NCBI GenBank assembly: GCA_016271365.2
Contig: CM057451.1
Location: 373,463,501-373,527,500, forward strand
Direction: 5' to 3'
Origin: Neoceratodus forsteri
Lineage: Eukaryota > Chordata > Ceratodontiformes > Ceratodontidae
DNA: 64,000 nucleotides
The position numbers and the translations under genes are program-made. Shown here one piece after another: positions 10,020-22,093 of the stretch. Each line of letters opens with the position of its first letter. Within the stretch, counting starts at the first letter, position 1. Under the pieces are notes generated by a model. It did not search any database. It saw only the letters and a program-made list of their open reading frames with translations, and was not told the origin of the DNA.

Positions 10020-11150
10020 TTGTAACATGGAAACTGCGACTGTGCTATTTGTGAGATGCTCTGTTTGCTGTACAACGGTAATTACCAGAAACACTTCTTT
10101 GACGTTAACAATTATGGGGCATGTCTGTTACTTTTCCTGCCTTTCTGCTGCTGGACTTGTGCGCGTGCACGTTGATCATCCCACATCGAGTACTATAGTG
10201 GCGACTACTTTTGTAAATCTTTCTTCTCTGCTGTCTCTATAACTATTGCCATACAACTATGTTTGGACCTCCGACTTTGCTGCTTGTGCTGCTTCTCCAT
10301 TTCTCTACACTCGTTTGTTTTTTGCTTCAGTGCTCTGGTGCACCCTGGGCAACATGTATCTGCAGAGCTTTATATTCTCCTGAAATTGCCAGTTCTCTTC
10401 GCAGTGCTCTGTACAACTAACGATTTCCACCAATAGGTGGCGCTTTCAGAGCAGCACAAAACTTCTCCTCCCTTTCCCTGTTAATGGATTTTCCACACCC
10501 ATTCTGTTAGCCCTCACATCTGCTGCCCCTACTGTCCTGTGCCTCCCGCGACTCGCACCACTCTGAGCTCCCCGGTTTGCCCCTCTGCACTTGTGACTTG
10601 TTGTCGCCTACCCATTCCTCTCTCCTCTGTTTTGAGTGTCAAACACTTGCCCACACAGCGATTTCTTGTCTCAGCTCCCTCTCCTCAGTCCGACCTACAG
10701 GTGGCACTTTGTGTCATGGTCACAGCTTCGCTTCTCCCTCGCGTCGCTGTCTTATTCCCCTCTTCTTTGCTCTGCTCTTTCCGACCGATCAGCACCTTCT
10801 ACAATCTGCCCTCACTCCCTCAACACCTCCACAATTGCGCCTCTTCCCCATTCTCTCCTGTGTTCCGCTTTTCACGGCAACCGCGTTGCCACGACATTTG
10901 TGCTCGCCTCAACCCTACTGGTTCCCTTCCTCCCCTGTTCATCGCGCCATCTATTGGTCGAGATTTCCAATCCATTCACTGCTTCCCTATTTTCTCGTGA
11001 GCTGCTCACGCTAAACAGGGTATTATTGTTTGAGTTGTTTAGCAACATGGCATTATCGTCCCATAATGCCATGTTGCTCTTGCACCAGCTGACTCTGTTA
11101 CACCTATCCCCTTTCTTGCCTGAGGTCCTCATATTTCTTCCATGTTACAA
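10020..11150. mobile_element. Possible DNA element with 13-bp inverted termini
   Basis: TTGTAACATGGAA at 10020-10032 is perfectly inverted at 11138-11150 (TTCCATGTTACAA). The interior is pyrimidine-rich on plus, with overlapping open frames in all three phases and no recognisable protein. A perfect 16-bp-arm hairpin lies at 11041-11078. No clear target duplication flanks the termini. It could be a non-autonomous DNA transposon fused with the palindrome just upstream. Confidence in the family is low. Confidence 0.35.
11041..11078. repeat. Perfect 16-bp-arm hairpin
   Basis: AGCAACATGGCATTAT (11041-11056), a 6-nt loop CGTCCC, then ATAATGCCATGTTGCT (11063-11078). It shares the AACATGG core with the inverted termini at 10020 and 11138, so it probably belongs to the same element as a subterminal repeat. 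Confidence 0.85.
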
Positions 11151-11631
11151 GTACCGTTAATACTTCCTGTTGCGTAGCATTCTTGGATACAAGCTAAGCG
11201 TCTACTCCCTGACATGTTTTAGTTTTTCTTCTGTAACTTCTATAGAACAGTTGGTAAGCTGTGGTTGTGGGGTTTAAAAATGAAGCTGGGAACTCTAGTA
11301 GTTTCTAAAAATGAAGAAAAGGAGAAATATCTATCATTATGATTGGGATAAGCATATACAGTATTACTTTTACTGATATGTTGGTTACTTCCTGCTCATG
11401 GCAGCTATCAGCCAGTATTGAACACTGATGATGATTTAACCTTATTTTGATTACCTCTTGGGTTGTACCATGATATAGGGGGCCTAGAAAATGTGGTTCT
11501 GTAAAAATGTTGTTCTGTACTTCTGTATGGACTTTAATATTTCTGTACACACCTGCTTATAAGGGAAAGGTGCTGTATGTTTTATGCAGTAAACACTAAT
11601 AAACATAAAGTACAAAAAAAATTAAGGATCA

Positions 11632-12135
11632 GGTGGTTGTTGAACCAGAAGATGGTGTTGAAATCAGACTGTAGTACTGAATTAACATTGGACACTTTCA
11701 TTGCACTATAGCAGAGTATGCTGTCATCTGCACACATATGTGGATGTCCCACTGTGCTTTGGGAGGTCAACAACAAAAATGGAGAACAACAGAGGACCAA
11801 GGACTTAGGCCTTGAGAAATCCCAAGATTTATGACAGCAAGGTCTGAATTAATGCTTTGTGTGGACACTAGCTGGCTATGGCTACTCAGGTAGTTTTCAA
11901 ACCATTTGATGGCCAGTAGCATGAGGCTTAGAGTCTTGAGACTGAATAGAGTACTGCATGATACACCAAATCAAATTGTAGAAGTCCACAAAGATGCCCC
12001 AAAGTGAGCAGACCACTATCCAAAGCTACGTGGAGAATTTGGTGACCTTGACCAATGCAGATATGGTGGAATGCCTCTTCCTGAAGCCAGACTGCATGGG
12101 AGACAGCAGATTATACAGATAAAGATGTTCAGTCA
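11632..12135 (-). pseudogene. LINE N1: RT palm fragment
   Basis: The minus strand encodes decayed RT palm sequence. It has 'LQFDLVYHAV', 'CCSPFLLLTSQSTVGHPHM', the active site read as C-A-D-D-S ('MCADDSILCYSAMKV') and 'LQSDFNTIFWFNNHLILN'. It continues directly into 8594 downward once the L1 at 8606-11620 is removed. The catalytic Asp pair is present, but the frame is broken upstream. The 5' limit near 12135 is approximate. Confidence 0.65.
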
Positions 12136-12571
12136 GTCAGCTGTGAGTGAATGCACTTGTTTTACACTTAAATGAATAAAAATAACCATGTACGGTACAG
12201 AGTAAAAAAACATCCTTGGTTTCGAATACAGGATTTGACATGTATAGTAATGTAACAGCAGAAGACAATATTCTGCATCCTGTGTTATCCCATAGTGGGG
12301 GACAAATACACAGGTGTGAATAAGAAAAAGTCCCCAAATTTAGCATTTGCAGCATGCTCATGGACTAAATTGATCATTATCGATTCAATAGCACTGCCAG
12401 GTGGAAAACTCACCATGTAACGCCCGAACAGGTGTTTTATAGTCCATGTAAATCAATAGAACTATACTGATAACAGACTACTGTTAACATATCCAATTGT
12501 AAAATCCTACTGAAATGGAATACCAACAGAACCCCTAGATTTAGGAATATAAGAGAAGTATAAGCAGTACT
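12136..12571. other. Unassigned AT-rich stretch
   Basis: There are no plausible coding segment, terminal repeats or tRNA-like boxes. It may be old decayed repeat or unique DNA between LINE N1 and a CR1 fragment. Confidence 0.4.
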
Positions 12572-13395
12572 ACATAGAAACAGAGACACTGTCGGCAGAT
12601 AAGGACCACTAGGCTCATCCAGTTTGTCCACAGAACCTATACATTGTATGTGCCCATTGACCCTATGGGATCAATGGCTTTTCATCACTCCCTCCCTCCC
12701 TCCCTCCCTCTCAAACTTCCCCTGTGCATGTCCCAGGCATGCTTACAACCCTCCACTGTGCTTACCCCCACTACCTCCTGTGGCAGACTATTCCAAGCGT
12801 CGACTACCCTTTCTGTGTAGAAAAACTTTCTCACATTACCTCTTAATCTACCTCCTCCCAATTTCATATTGTGCCCCCTTGTTCTAGTACTTTTTCTATA
12901 TTGGAAAAGGCCCCCCACCTCTACCTTGTTTATGCCCTTGAGGTACTTGAAAGTTTCAATCATGTCCCCCCACTGTCTCCTTTCCTCTCCTCTCCTCCAG
13001 TGAGTACATACTGAGGTCCCTCAGTCTCTCCTCATATGTTTTGTGGTGCAAGCCCTGCACCATCTTTGTTGCCCTTCTCTGGATAGTCTCCACCTTATCG
13101 ATGTCCTTGCGCAGGTGTGGCCTCCAGAACTGCACGGAGTACTCCAGGTGAGGCCTTACCAATGTTTTATACAATGGCATCACCACCTCCTGCCAGTGAT
13201 ACCCCTGCATGCCACTGGCCCTCCCTGCTAACTTTGTGCACTGGTTTGATACCTTAAGTTCATCAGAGATGACAACTTCAGGTCCCTTTCCTCTCTGGCG
13301 ACAGTCAGTTCCTCCTCCCAACCTGTAGCTCTCCTCAGGGTTCCCTCTACCCAGGTGCATTATTTTGCACTTCTTTGTACTGAACCTCACTAAAA
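12572..13395 (-). pseudogene. CR1-like LINE, RT C-terminus and 3' end (copy C1)
   Basis: Read on minus, 13390-12956 has 'STKKCKIMHLGRGNPEESY', 'PLYKTLVRPHLEYSVQFW' and 'RRATKMVQGL'. A second frame, 12963-12685, has 'IETFKYLKGINKV' and 'VVDAWNSLPQEVVG'. This is the conserved C-terminus after the RT palm in CR1-type LINEs. The 3' end is at 12572 with the tail 'TGTCTCTGTTTCTATG', a CR1-style end rather than poly(A). One frameshift lies near 12960. A CCCT run at 12692-12711 sits inside. The copy is 5'-truncated, as is usual. Confidence 0.8.
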
Positions 13396-13940
13396 CGAGT
13401 TAGTACTAAAATCCTGCCCCTATAACGGTCTGGCAACATATGAACTGTTGAACTTTGGAACCACTACTGTAACAGCTCCGAAAGATTTAGAGATTAGAAT
13501 GATGTCCACTACAGTAGACTAACAATGCTACAATGATCGTAACTAGGCAAAACAGTACAGGTTTCCAAATTATTACAAATAAAATGAAAGTGCTTATAGA
13601 GAATATAGCTCTATTGTAAATCGGAGCTCAGCTGACCACTCTCTCTATTGCCTGTTGGAAGATGTAGGGAAGGGTGCCTGTAGTACACTGTTTCTAGAAG
13701 ACATGAGGCAGCTGCCATTTTGTATAGCCACAGCATCCCACCAGGGCCATTTACCGACACAGTGAAAAAGTGCAAATGCCTATCCAGGCAGTAAAATTAA
13801 TAATTTTGTTTTGTTCTGTAATTTCCCCAACCTGCTCCAACCTCGTAATCATATAAATTACAGGAATAACCTTTCTAACACCAAAAAAAAAGGACTTTAG
13901 TGCCCATGTTTAGTGAGTATAGCAGCCCTAAACAGGCAAG
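13396..13940. other. Unassigned stretch
   Basis: No coding signature or terminal structure is seen. It is AT-rich with short A-runs (13883-13891, 13941-13948). It lies between a CR1 fragment and a DIRS-b left end. Confidence 0.4.
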
Positions 13941-14392
13941 AAAAAAAATTACTCACCGTAATTCTATTTCTTCCACGGGGTCCTTTAGCATTAGTAACAA
14001 CAGCAGTAAGCTGACCAGGTTGAACTGCCTTGGAGGTGGAGCTACGAATATTCATTAAAATAGAGTGGCCAATCAGAATCAAGCAGGAAGTTGTACTGAG
14101 TGCGAAAAGCCCACAGGACTCTGCAAACAGGCTTTAAAACCATGCAATAGCATGAACTATAAAAAGACTAATTAACCATTAACATGCTCTAAAAAGAATC
14201 AAAAAAACTGAACAAATCTGGCAAAAACATACAGAAGCAGAGCCCTCTTAATGTGGGTGCCAGGGGAGGCAGGGTGGGAGGTTACTGATGCTAAAGGACT
14301 CCTTGGAAGAAACAGAATTACTACAATGAGTTAATTTTTTCTTCTCGCCCCAACAGTCCTTTAGCATCAGTAACAGTAGCAGACTACAAAGC
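13941..14392. repeat. DIRS-b left ITR and ICR (copy B1)
   Basis: The ITR block GGTCCTTTAGCATTAGTAAC (about 13980-14000) recurs inverted at 14281-14301 as GTTACTGATGCTAAAGGACT, and again in direct form at 14355-14373. The ICR thus reads as complement of the left end (14281-14340) followed by complement of the missing right end (14341-14392). The TTAATTTTTTC join marks the junction. Confidence 0.8.
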
Positions 14393-14424
14393 AGTACAGT
14401 CTAGGAGGCAGGTACAGAACCTAC

Positions 14425-15690
14425 TTAGGGAAGGAAGAGGCTTTTTGCAGGACCGCCCTGCCAAATTTGGAATCGGACCTTGGCTGTACATCCAGGCAGT
14501 AATGCTTTATGAAGGCGTGAACAGTCTTCCATGTAGCTGCTTTGCAGACCTCTAGAGCAAGGGGATGTCTCTTGCAGCTGCCACAGAGGCAGCAGTGCCC
14601 CTAGTAGAGTGGTCCCTGAGGCCTTGAGGGGGCTGTTTTCCATCCTTGGTACAACAGAAGTGAATACAGGAAACTATCCAGCAAGAGACAGTACTCTTGG
14701 TGGCTGGTTTTCCCTTACTCACCTCACCATACGTGAGGAAAAGCTGAGTAGAGGAGCCTCTGACCTTTTGGTATGCTCCATGTAATAGGACAGAGCTCTC
14801 CTGACATCTAGACTGTGAAGCCTTCTTTCCCATGGAGTGGAACTGTCAGTAACAGGGAGAGTAACGGACTGGTTAAGGTGGAACTCAAGAGACCACCTTG
14901 GGAAGGAATTTCCTATTTGTGCTGCACTCTACTTTGTCCTTATGGCTGACCATGTAGTTAGGCTCAGTGCAGAGTGTTTGCAGTTCTGAAATCCTTCTTG
15001 CAGAAGTAACAGCCACTACTAGGAATACTGTTTTCCAGGTAACGTACTTAATGTGGGCTGTAGCCATGGGCTCGAAGGGGGGCTCCATGAGCTTAACAAT
15101 GCAGAGGTTAAGGTCCCAAGGGGAACAGGCTCCCTAATTGGGGGCTGTAAATGAAGGAGGCCCTCAAAGAACTTTTTGAAAATGGGCCTAGAAATGATAG
15201 ACTTTTCTTTCCCAGTGGAAAGGTAGGCTGAAATTACAGCTAAGTGAAGCCTCAAGGATAAGGCCTTGAGGCCTGATTATTGCAGATAAACTAAATACTG
15301 TAGTCCAAAAGGGAAGGGATAGAGGCATTCAGAGGGTCTATTCTTTTTCCTTTGCACCAGATTGAAAATCTTTTCCATTTAGTTGTATAGGTTTTCTTTG
15401 TGCTTGGCTTTTTAGCCATGTGGAGAATTTTCAGAACTTGTTTTGAATACTGTGCATCTGGGAATTCTAGCTCCTCAAGAACCAGGCTTTGAGGTGACGG
15501 GATTCCAGGTATGGATAATTTACCCCTCAGACTGCAGCAATTCTGAAATCCTTTTAATAATCCCGCTACAGTATCATTTGTTCTGTGGCTCCACTGCTCA
15601 TGCAGGCGTAACCGTCGACACTCCTGCCTCCCTGATGGCACAGTACACAGCTCCGCTATGAACCTCGTGGGAATACTCAAGCGCATCTCC
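14425..15690 (-). pseudogene. DIRS-b tyrosine recombinase (copy B1)
   Basis: The N-terminal part at 15291-15686 has 'LVLEELEFPDAQYS' and 'KKTYTTKWKRFSIWCKGK', the DIRS core-binding region. Catalytic parts are at 14885-15088 ('LVVAVTSARRISELQTL', the first catalytic Arg) and 14552-14833 ('LFLTYGEVSKGKPAT' and the intact H-S-T-R box in 'RDHSTRGTAASVAAARD'). The Tyr segment near 14510-14545 is in another frame. Motifs are well kept, but at least three frameshifts break the gene. Confidence 0.8.
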
Positions 15691-15850
15691 CAATGGAGTA
15701 GGCTTCAAAGTCCACCATGACATGCTGCTCTGGCAGACTTCAATGCCTCAGGCTGTGTTATTCCCCAGTCCTGGCAACCCAGACACACGCTTCTAAGGCC
15801 TCTCTTAAATCTAGTCATTCTTTGATGTGTGACACGCTATCACTGGGTCA

Positions 15851-17076
<1,226 letters not shown>

Positions 17077-18250
17077 ATATGAAAATTATGTACCTACCGT
17101 AATTCTTGATCTTCTTGTGTATCTTCACCATTCAGCACCGTGGGTGACTGGCCAGAGACGAGCACCGCAGGAGCTTTTTTTGGGGCAGCGCCACCCATGA
17201 GGCCGGGATGCATCATGTGATGCTCTCACAGGTTGACCAGAAACAATCGTTGTCCTCCTCCCTCAGTTCTGCTCGCCAGAAAGACAGGAGAAAAAGAGGG
17301 AAGAGAACAAGGGCGGGGCAAGGGAGCCTGGGGGACAGCATAAGGAAAGGATATAAACTGAAAAAGGAGTAGGCCGACCAGAGGACCGAGGAGAAGGATC
17401 TGGGAGGGTATGGGCCGAAGGCCTCCAGTCCCTGAATGGCCATATATGGACAGGAAAGGAAAAGAGAAACAAGAGAGAAGGAGAGGGGAGACCAACATCC
17501 ATATGTCAGGCAACTCAGATCTTGAGAGACCAGGACATGCGTCCAGGGAAGGCAGACAGCCAAACCACAGGCAGCTGTTATCGAAGCAGAATCTTGGTTA
17601 TTAATATCCCCTTCTGGGAAAAGAAGCATGGAGAAGGCCCCTTCCTCCCTCCTTCCTTCCTACAAACCCCTGTGGGTTGAGACCACCCTTGGTGAGAATT
17701 CCCCACTCCTCCCCTCCCCGGTTACTGTTTTCCAAAGGAAGAACCCACAGGGATCGGGGGGGGGGGGAGAGGAGGATCCCACCTATTAATATCTCCCTCC
17801 CAGGAAGGGGAAGGAGACAGGGAAGTGGAGAAGAAACAATATAAAGAAGGAAGTGGAAGGGAGTTCCCACCAGCCCCCCCCATCCCGGGAGACCCGAAGA
17901 GTTGGCATATCCCGAAGGTGTGGACTGAACCTGGAGATTATATCCAGGACAAGGGAGAGGGGCCCACCAGAACTCCCACACCTAGATCTTGTTTGGAAAG
18001 CGCTCCTCCTATGAGACCCTCTTGTGGCTTCCTAGGACAAGGAGTGGCGCCAAGGAAAAAGGGACCCTACTGGATCCCCAAGGAGGAGGGCGAGCAAGCA
18101 CCGCCCAGGGACTGAGGCCTTCTGAGGGGAAGGTGGGTTGGATTCAGTGATGAATGGTGAAGATACACAGGAAGATCAAGAATTACAGTAGGTACGCAAT
18201 TTTCATATCTTCTCTGTGTCAATCTTCACCATTCATCACTGGTGGGTAGG
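17077..18250. repeat. DIRS-d left ITR, long spacer and ICR
   Basis: The ITR arm 17077-17145 (CTTGATCTTCTTGTGTATCT, then TTCACCATTCA) is mirrored at 18143-18208 (CAGTGATGAATGGTGAAGAT, then ACACAGGAAGATCAAGAATT). The second half, 18209-18250, again reads AATCTTCACCATTCATCACT. About 1 kb separates ITR and ICR, against roughly 200 bp in families a and c. The spacer is purine-rich, has a 12-G run near 17756-17767, and carries two related blocks containing TATTAATATC (about 17595-17640 and 17780-17830). Confidence 0.7.
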
Positions 18251-18837
18251 TACTGAGCCCCCCCTGAAGGGGGACCAGTATTTCCCCGAGAGATTAGCAT
18301 CCCTCAGCCCCACGTCGAGGAAAACACAGGGGGGGAAGACCCACTGCCAGCCAGTTAGGCCTGAGACTGGTCAGGGTGAGGCGGGGTCACCCGTTCCCTT
18401 GGGGAAGGAAGGAGCCGCTGCAGCTCCCGTCTCAACCTGCAGGAGAAAAAGTGGGTTCCCCAGAATGAGGAGGCCATCACCCTACGCCAAGCCAAGGGTG
18501 ACAACCGCAATAGGCGAAGCCACGCCACCCACCTAATGCAGATTGCTATCCCTGCAAGTCATGAAGCAACTTTACTGGCGTCATAAGACACCCTTGACTG
18601 GTGCCTTGCCAGCTCCAGGCCTATCGCAGAGAGGGCAATGGCTTGCCAGGTAGCTTCTAAATCAGGCAGCAATGCCAGTGCTGGCCCAGCATTGCCTAGA
18701 GATGCCTAATATAGGCAGCATGGTGCACCTGATGTGAAGCAATACATAACATACTCCGCGCAGAGGAGGAAACTCTCCTCTCCGGGCTATCAAACTCCGC
18801 AGAGTCAGGATCCGGAGGCCGGTCGTGGACCGGATGT

Positions 18838-20824
18838 CTATGCCCGGTAGGGGTGTCCAGTCATGTCACTCCCGTAGTGAAATGCAGCAGAGTGCCTGGA
18901 GACCTTTGGGGTGCACAGTACCAATGCTGGCAGTCCAAAGGGGCTGGAGGTGTGACAGATGGACGCTGCCAGGTGCTGTACGATGCCTCCTTGAAAGGGA
19001 TAGGCCAGGAGGGGACCAAGTGGTTCGCATAGTACTCTTATAAAAAAGCTTTCATCGTATGCATGGTATTGTGATGGGCTATAAAATAAATATGCAGGTA
19101 CCATACCAGCCTCGCCGAAGCGCTGATACTGGGTTTGATCAGCAGAGGACAAGTGGATAGAGGGCTTCTCTTCCTCAAGGGAGAAAGATGAGGAGACTGA
19201 GGAACCCAAAGAGTCAGACCCCTGCTGAGGAGGGGGAAGACGATTAAAAGACCTGCTTGTCCATGGCCAAACATACTGGGGGAAGTCCGCAGCCTGGTAT
19301 CTGAACTGTTCCCAGGTCAAAGGTCCCAAAGGACCAACATGGCCTGGAAGACAAGGGGCTGGACGCAGAGGCAAGGGAGAACCGGCCACCATATGTAGTG
19401 CACCTCTGCCAGGGCTAAAAGACCTATCAGGAGATCCTGGAAGAACTGGGAATTTGTAGGTCTGCTCGGTCACTGGCCTGTGGAGCAAAGAAAAATGGTT
19501 GGGACTGAGTCTTGTAGGGGAAGCTTCCCTATGAGGGCACCAGGGTTGCATGGATCCAGAAGGACGGTCCTCAACCCCACTCAATGACTCCCCCCTCGAA
19601 AGAGAACTTGGATTCAGCACTGTGGCTCCTCCCCAAGCCCCAGAGGACTGCAGATGAGTGCCGCAGCCCCTTGCTCCGTCCCCTCAACCCCACCAATTCT
19701 GAGGAAGACCTCTTCCTTGGACCATGTGCCACAGGACCCCCCAACTCCACAAGCTCCCTGAGGAGAGCTGCAGTGGAGGGAGATCTGATCCTAGTCTTAA
19801 GGGGGGGTGATATCAGGGGTGTCAGCCGACCCCTCCTGCAAAGCCCAGACCACCACACCCATAGCAACAGGACCGCTGACCCACACCACCACCCAAGCAC
19901 CACCATCGACCCGGGGGTTGGTGCCAGTCGCAGTCATCGGAGCCACGGGGGGGGGGGTGGCACCTGGGGAGGAGCAACGGGCTTGGGCCCCGGAGAGCCC
20001 ACCGACTCCAGGGAAATTGGGCTACCAGTGTGGGTCAGCCTCCCGATCATCTGACTCCGGAGAGAAGGAGATCCAGAGGAGCTCCAGACTGGTGACCCTA
20101 GGGGCTCTCCTGTCTATGGCTTCACGAGCAGCACCGCAGGTAGGCCCAGCACCCCTCACAGCACTGTCCCAATCAACAGAGCCATGAACAGCTCAGGGAT
20201 CCAGGGCGGCGCTGGTGGGTGGCGCTGAGGAATGCCCCATGCTGGACCCAGCGACCGTGGGCCCTGACAATAGGAGAGCCTGCACCTCCAAAGAGGTGAC
20301 TGCCAGGGCAGTGCTCCTAGCCCCGAGGTGGAGCCAGACTGGTCATCCGGCACTGCAGTACAGACCTCCTCCATGGCAAGGCTAGAAGAGAAGGAAGCCC
20401 CCATCTCACCGGACTGTGTAGGCCCAGGAGAGAACACAGAGGAAGGGCGAAGAGTCCTACACATGGACCAATGAGAGCGATGACGCCCCCCGAAAGTCAG
20501 CAGAGCCCTGCTGACTTTCAACGTATGGTGTTTGAGAATGTAGCAATCCACCAAGAAGCAGGCGTCGCAGTGATCCATGCTGTGCTGGGTTCCAAGGCAG
20601 GAAAGGCAAACATCATGCCAGTCCATCATGGAAATTTGCTGGCTGCAGGGACACTGACGCATAGGAGTCCGGCCTGCTTTCAATGAACACTTCTTGATCC
20701 CTGAACCTAGCATGATGTAATGGTAACTTAAAAAACAGAAAAGACTCGATGCCATTAATGAAAGAAAAGGAAAGGTCTTGCCGGCCAGGTGGCGCTGAGG
20801 GTTGAGGCGCTGGACGCCACACAC
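18838..20824 (-). pseudogene. DIRS-d gag-like ORF1
   Basis: The N-terminal knuckle is near 20540-20660 on minus: 'CPCSQ', then 'DWHDVCLSCLGTQHSMDHC', with a further C two residues on. It has the CxxC-HxxC-CLGxxH-CxxC layout of the other DIRS gags here. The C-terminal part, 18838-19620, is open for 260 codons and is Pro/Ser-rich with 'LEEEKPSIHLSSADQ'. G- and C-runs (19801-19807, 19948-19957) coincide with frame changes. A SINE insertion at 20780 cuts it close to the knuckle. Confidence 0.55.
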
Positions 20825-21389
20825 CTAGCTCCACACCAGCGACCTGGGTTTGGGAGCGAGCTTGGGCCACCAGGGGTTGGCCGGGGGGAGATAGGCTGGA
20901 GCGTCCAATGACAGCTCGCCTTCTCCAGGGGAAGGAGGGTCTTTCAACCCGGCATGAGGTGACCCCTGGCGGAGACTGCGGGTGCAACGGCAAGCGGGTG
21001 TCTAGGGAGCTTGATTGGTCAAGGGCGTAGGCCAGCGACCCATCAGCCTTAGGGGCTACTCCTTCGAGGAAAGGAGGGGAGGGATACTGCCGACGTCGGT
21101 GCTTGCGCCTTGACGTACGGGCCCACAACGTCCCACAGAAATGTGGAAAAACCCCCACTGAAGACAGAAAGACGGAGCACTGAGCCGGGTCATGATGTGC
21201 CGGTGTCGGTCTGCAGCCTTAGACCCTGCGGTCTGCCCCCCACCCTGACCCGGGGGTGGGGTATCCGAGGCCGGATGGAGGGATCAGAGACTAACAGGTA
21301 AGGCACTGGCAGGGACAGGCTTAATGGGTTACTCCCGATGGTGCGGCTCCAGCGGGACAGCAGGTAGGGAAAAAAAATATATATAAAAA
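20780..21389 (+). mobile_element. tRNA-derived SINE, copy 2
   Basis: It is flanked by the 15-bp direct repeat AAAAGGAAAGGTCTT at 20765-20779 and 21390-21404. The head has the A-box region TGGCGCTGAGGGTTGAGG and B-box-like GGGTTTGGGAGCG. It is longer than copy 1 (610 against 375 bp), with a GC-rich body and a tail of A-runs interrupted by TATATAT. It inserted into the DIRS-d gag. Confidence 0.85.
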
Positions 21390-21725
21390 AAAAGGAAAGG
21401 TCTTATCGGGTCTTCAGTAATGGCATCGAGTGGTGAATGGCAGAACTGAAGCAGATTACTTAAGGTGGCGTCGACAGCGGCTCCAAGGCGTCAAACGGCT
21501 CTGAGGACCGACTCCAAGGTGTTGAAAACGGCTCAGAGGCAGACTAGGCTGCAATAATGTACTACAAATTCTTCAGCTGCAGGTGAGGTGCTGTCTCGAC
21601 AGTGGGAGAAGCAGAACCGAAGTGGAGGAGGAGCCAATGGCAGTTTCTGGCCAACCCACGAGCGCCACGCAGTGCATCGACCTCATGGGTGGCACCCCCC
21701 CAAAAAAAATTAAAACCCTGACTTC

Positions 21726-22085
21726 AAGCGCAGACTGAACAGACTGGCTGCTCCTGGAGGTGCTCAGTAAAATTCAAACTCTTTCCTCTAAATGTGAAGA
21801 TATGGAGAGCAGCTCACACCAGAAAAATATTAGACCACATGGATTCCGAGAAAAAGAAGAAGGAACCAACGTAATCCAATTCCCAAAGACCTTCTCCTGT
21901 AACAAGCTTGCTCTGCCCCAGGACTTTAACACTGAGTGCACTCACGGAGCATTTGACCTGATCCCACGACAAAGTCAACAGAGGTCCAGGTCCATCGTCT
22001 TTCAATTACTAAGCTTTACCACCAAGCAAGACATTTTGACAGGACTCTGGCAATAAAGAGGTTTTCTTTGAAGGCAAACACAACT
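21726..22085 (+). pseudogene. L1/Tx1-like ORF1 fragment
   Basis: The open segment at 21760-22056 reads 'NIRPHGFREKEEGTNVIQF', which fits the start of the ORF1p RRM core (N-x-R-x-x-G-x-x-E-x-x-E-G). It then reads 'PRQSQQRSRSIVFQLLSF' and 'TTKQDIL', which fits the C-terminal domain. It differs from the ORF1 at 8752-9636, so it is another subfamily. The coiled-coil and remaining ORFs are absent. The next DIRS-b left end truncates it at about 22090. Confidence 0.6.
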
Positions 22086-22093
22086 ACGCAGAT

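Larger units (their letters stand above)
8606..11620 (+). mobile_element. L1-like retrotransposon insertion with 11-bp target duplication
   Basis: It is bounded by the perfect direct repeat ATTAAGGATCA at 8595-8605 and 11621-11631, and ends in a short A-tail (TACAAAAAAA). The 5' end starts GC-rich (AGCCGGGGTGTGTGGCC) and leads to an L1 ORF1. No endonuclease/RT ORF is visible. The space where ORF2 belongs holds a large palindrome and a possible DNA element (9871-11150), followed by AT-rich 3' sequence. Rejoining the flanks restores LINE N1, which confirms the insertion. Confidence 0.75.
13941..15850 (-). mobile_element. DIRS-b retrotransposon, left-end fragment (copy B1)
   Basis: It contains the left ITR (13941 onward), the ICR (14281-14392) and the recombinase (14425-15690), and then fades out. 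RNase H, RT and gag are absent. The left end reads TTACTCACCGTAATTC after an A-run. The right limit is where similarity to the other DIRS-b copies stops and is approximate. Family b differs from family a in ITR sequence. Confidence 0.7.
17077..21712 (-). mobile_element. DIRS-d element with gag but no recognisable pol
   Basis: The left end (17077, TATGAAAATTATGTACCTAC) has its complement in an ICR at 18143-18208. The ICR right half (18209-18250) should mirror the outer right end. The inner part of a right ITR is found at about 21640-21712: minus GCCACCCATGAGG matches the left ITR at 17189-17201. The outermost ~80 bp are lost. Between ICR and right ITR I find only a gag-like ORF with a Cys/His knuckle, so RT, RNase H and recombinase appear deleted. 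It is probably a non-autonomous or internally deleted DIRS. A SINE sits at 20780-21389. Confidence 0.65.

Noticed and set aside
11041..11078. Hairpin as a possible microRNA precursor
   Set aside because: The stem is only 16 bp with a 6-nt loop, too short for a typical precursor, and it shares sequence with nearby transposon termini.
10539..11160. Three overlapping open frames on plus (145-174 codons)
   Set aside because: The stretch is pyrimidine-rich, so stops are rare in all phases. No domain or conservation is visible.
12692..12711. CCCT tandem run as a CRISPR-like or satellite array
   Set aside because: It is a short microsatellite inside CR1 C1. No spaced repeats were seen anywhere in the window.
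19584..20187. Plus-strand open frames of 126-156 codons
   Set aside because: They are antisense to the DIRS-d gag, with low-complexity composition and no domain.
20780..20860. tRNA-like sequence (also 962, 34732 and 40319 ends)
   Set aside because: A and B boxes are present, but the units are heads of SINEs with target duplications and no mature tRNA fold or 3' acceptor is preserved.
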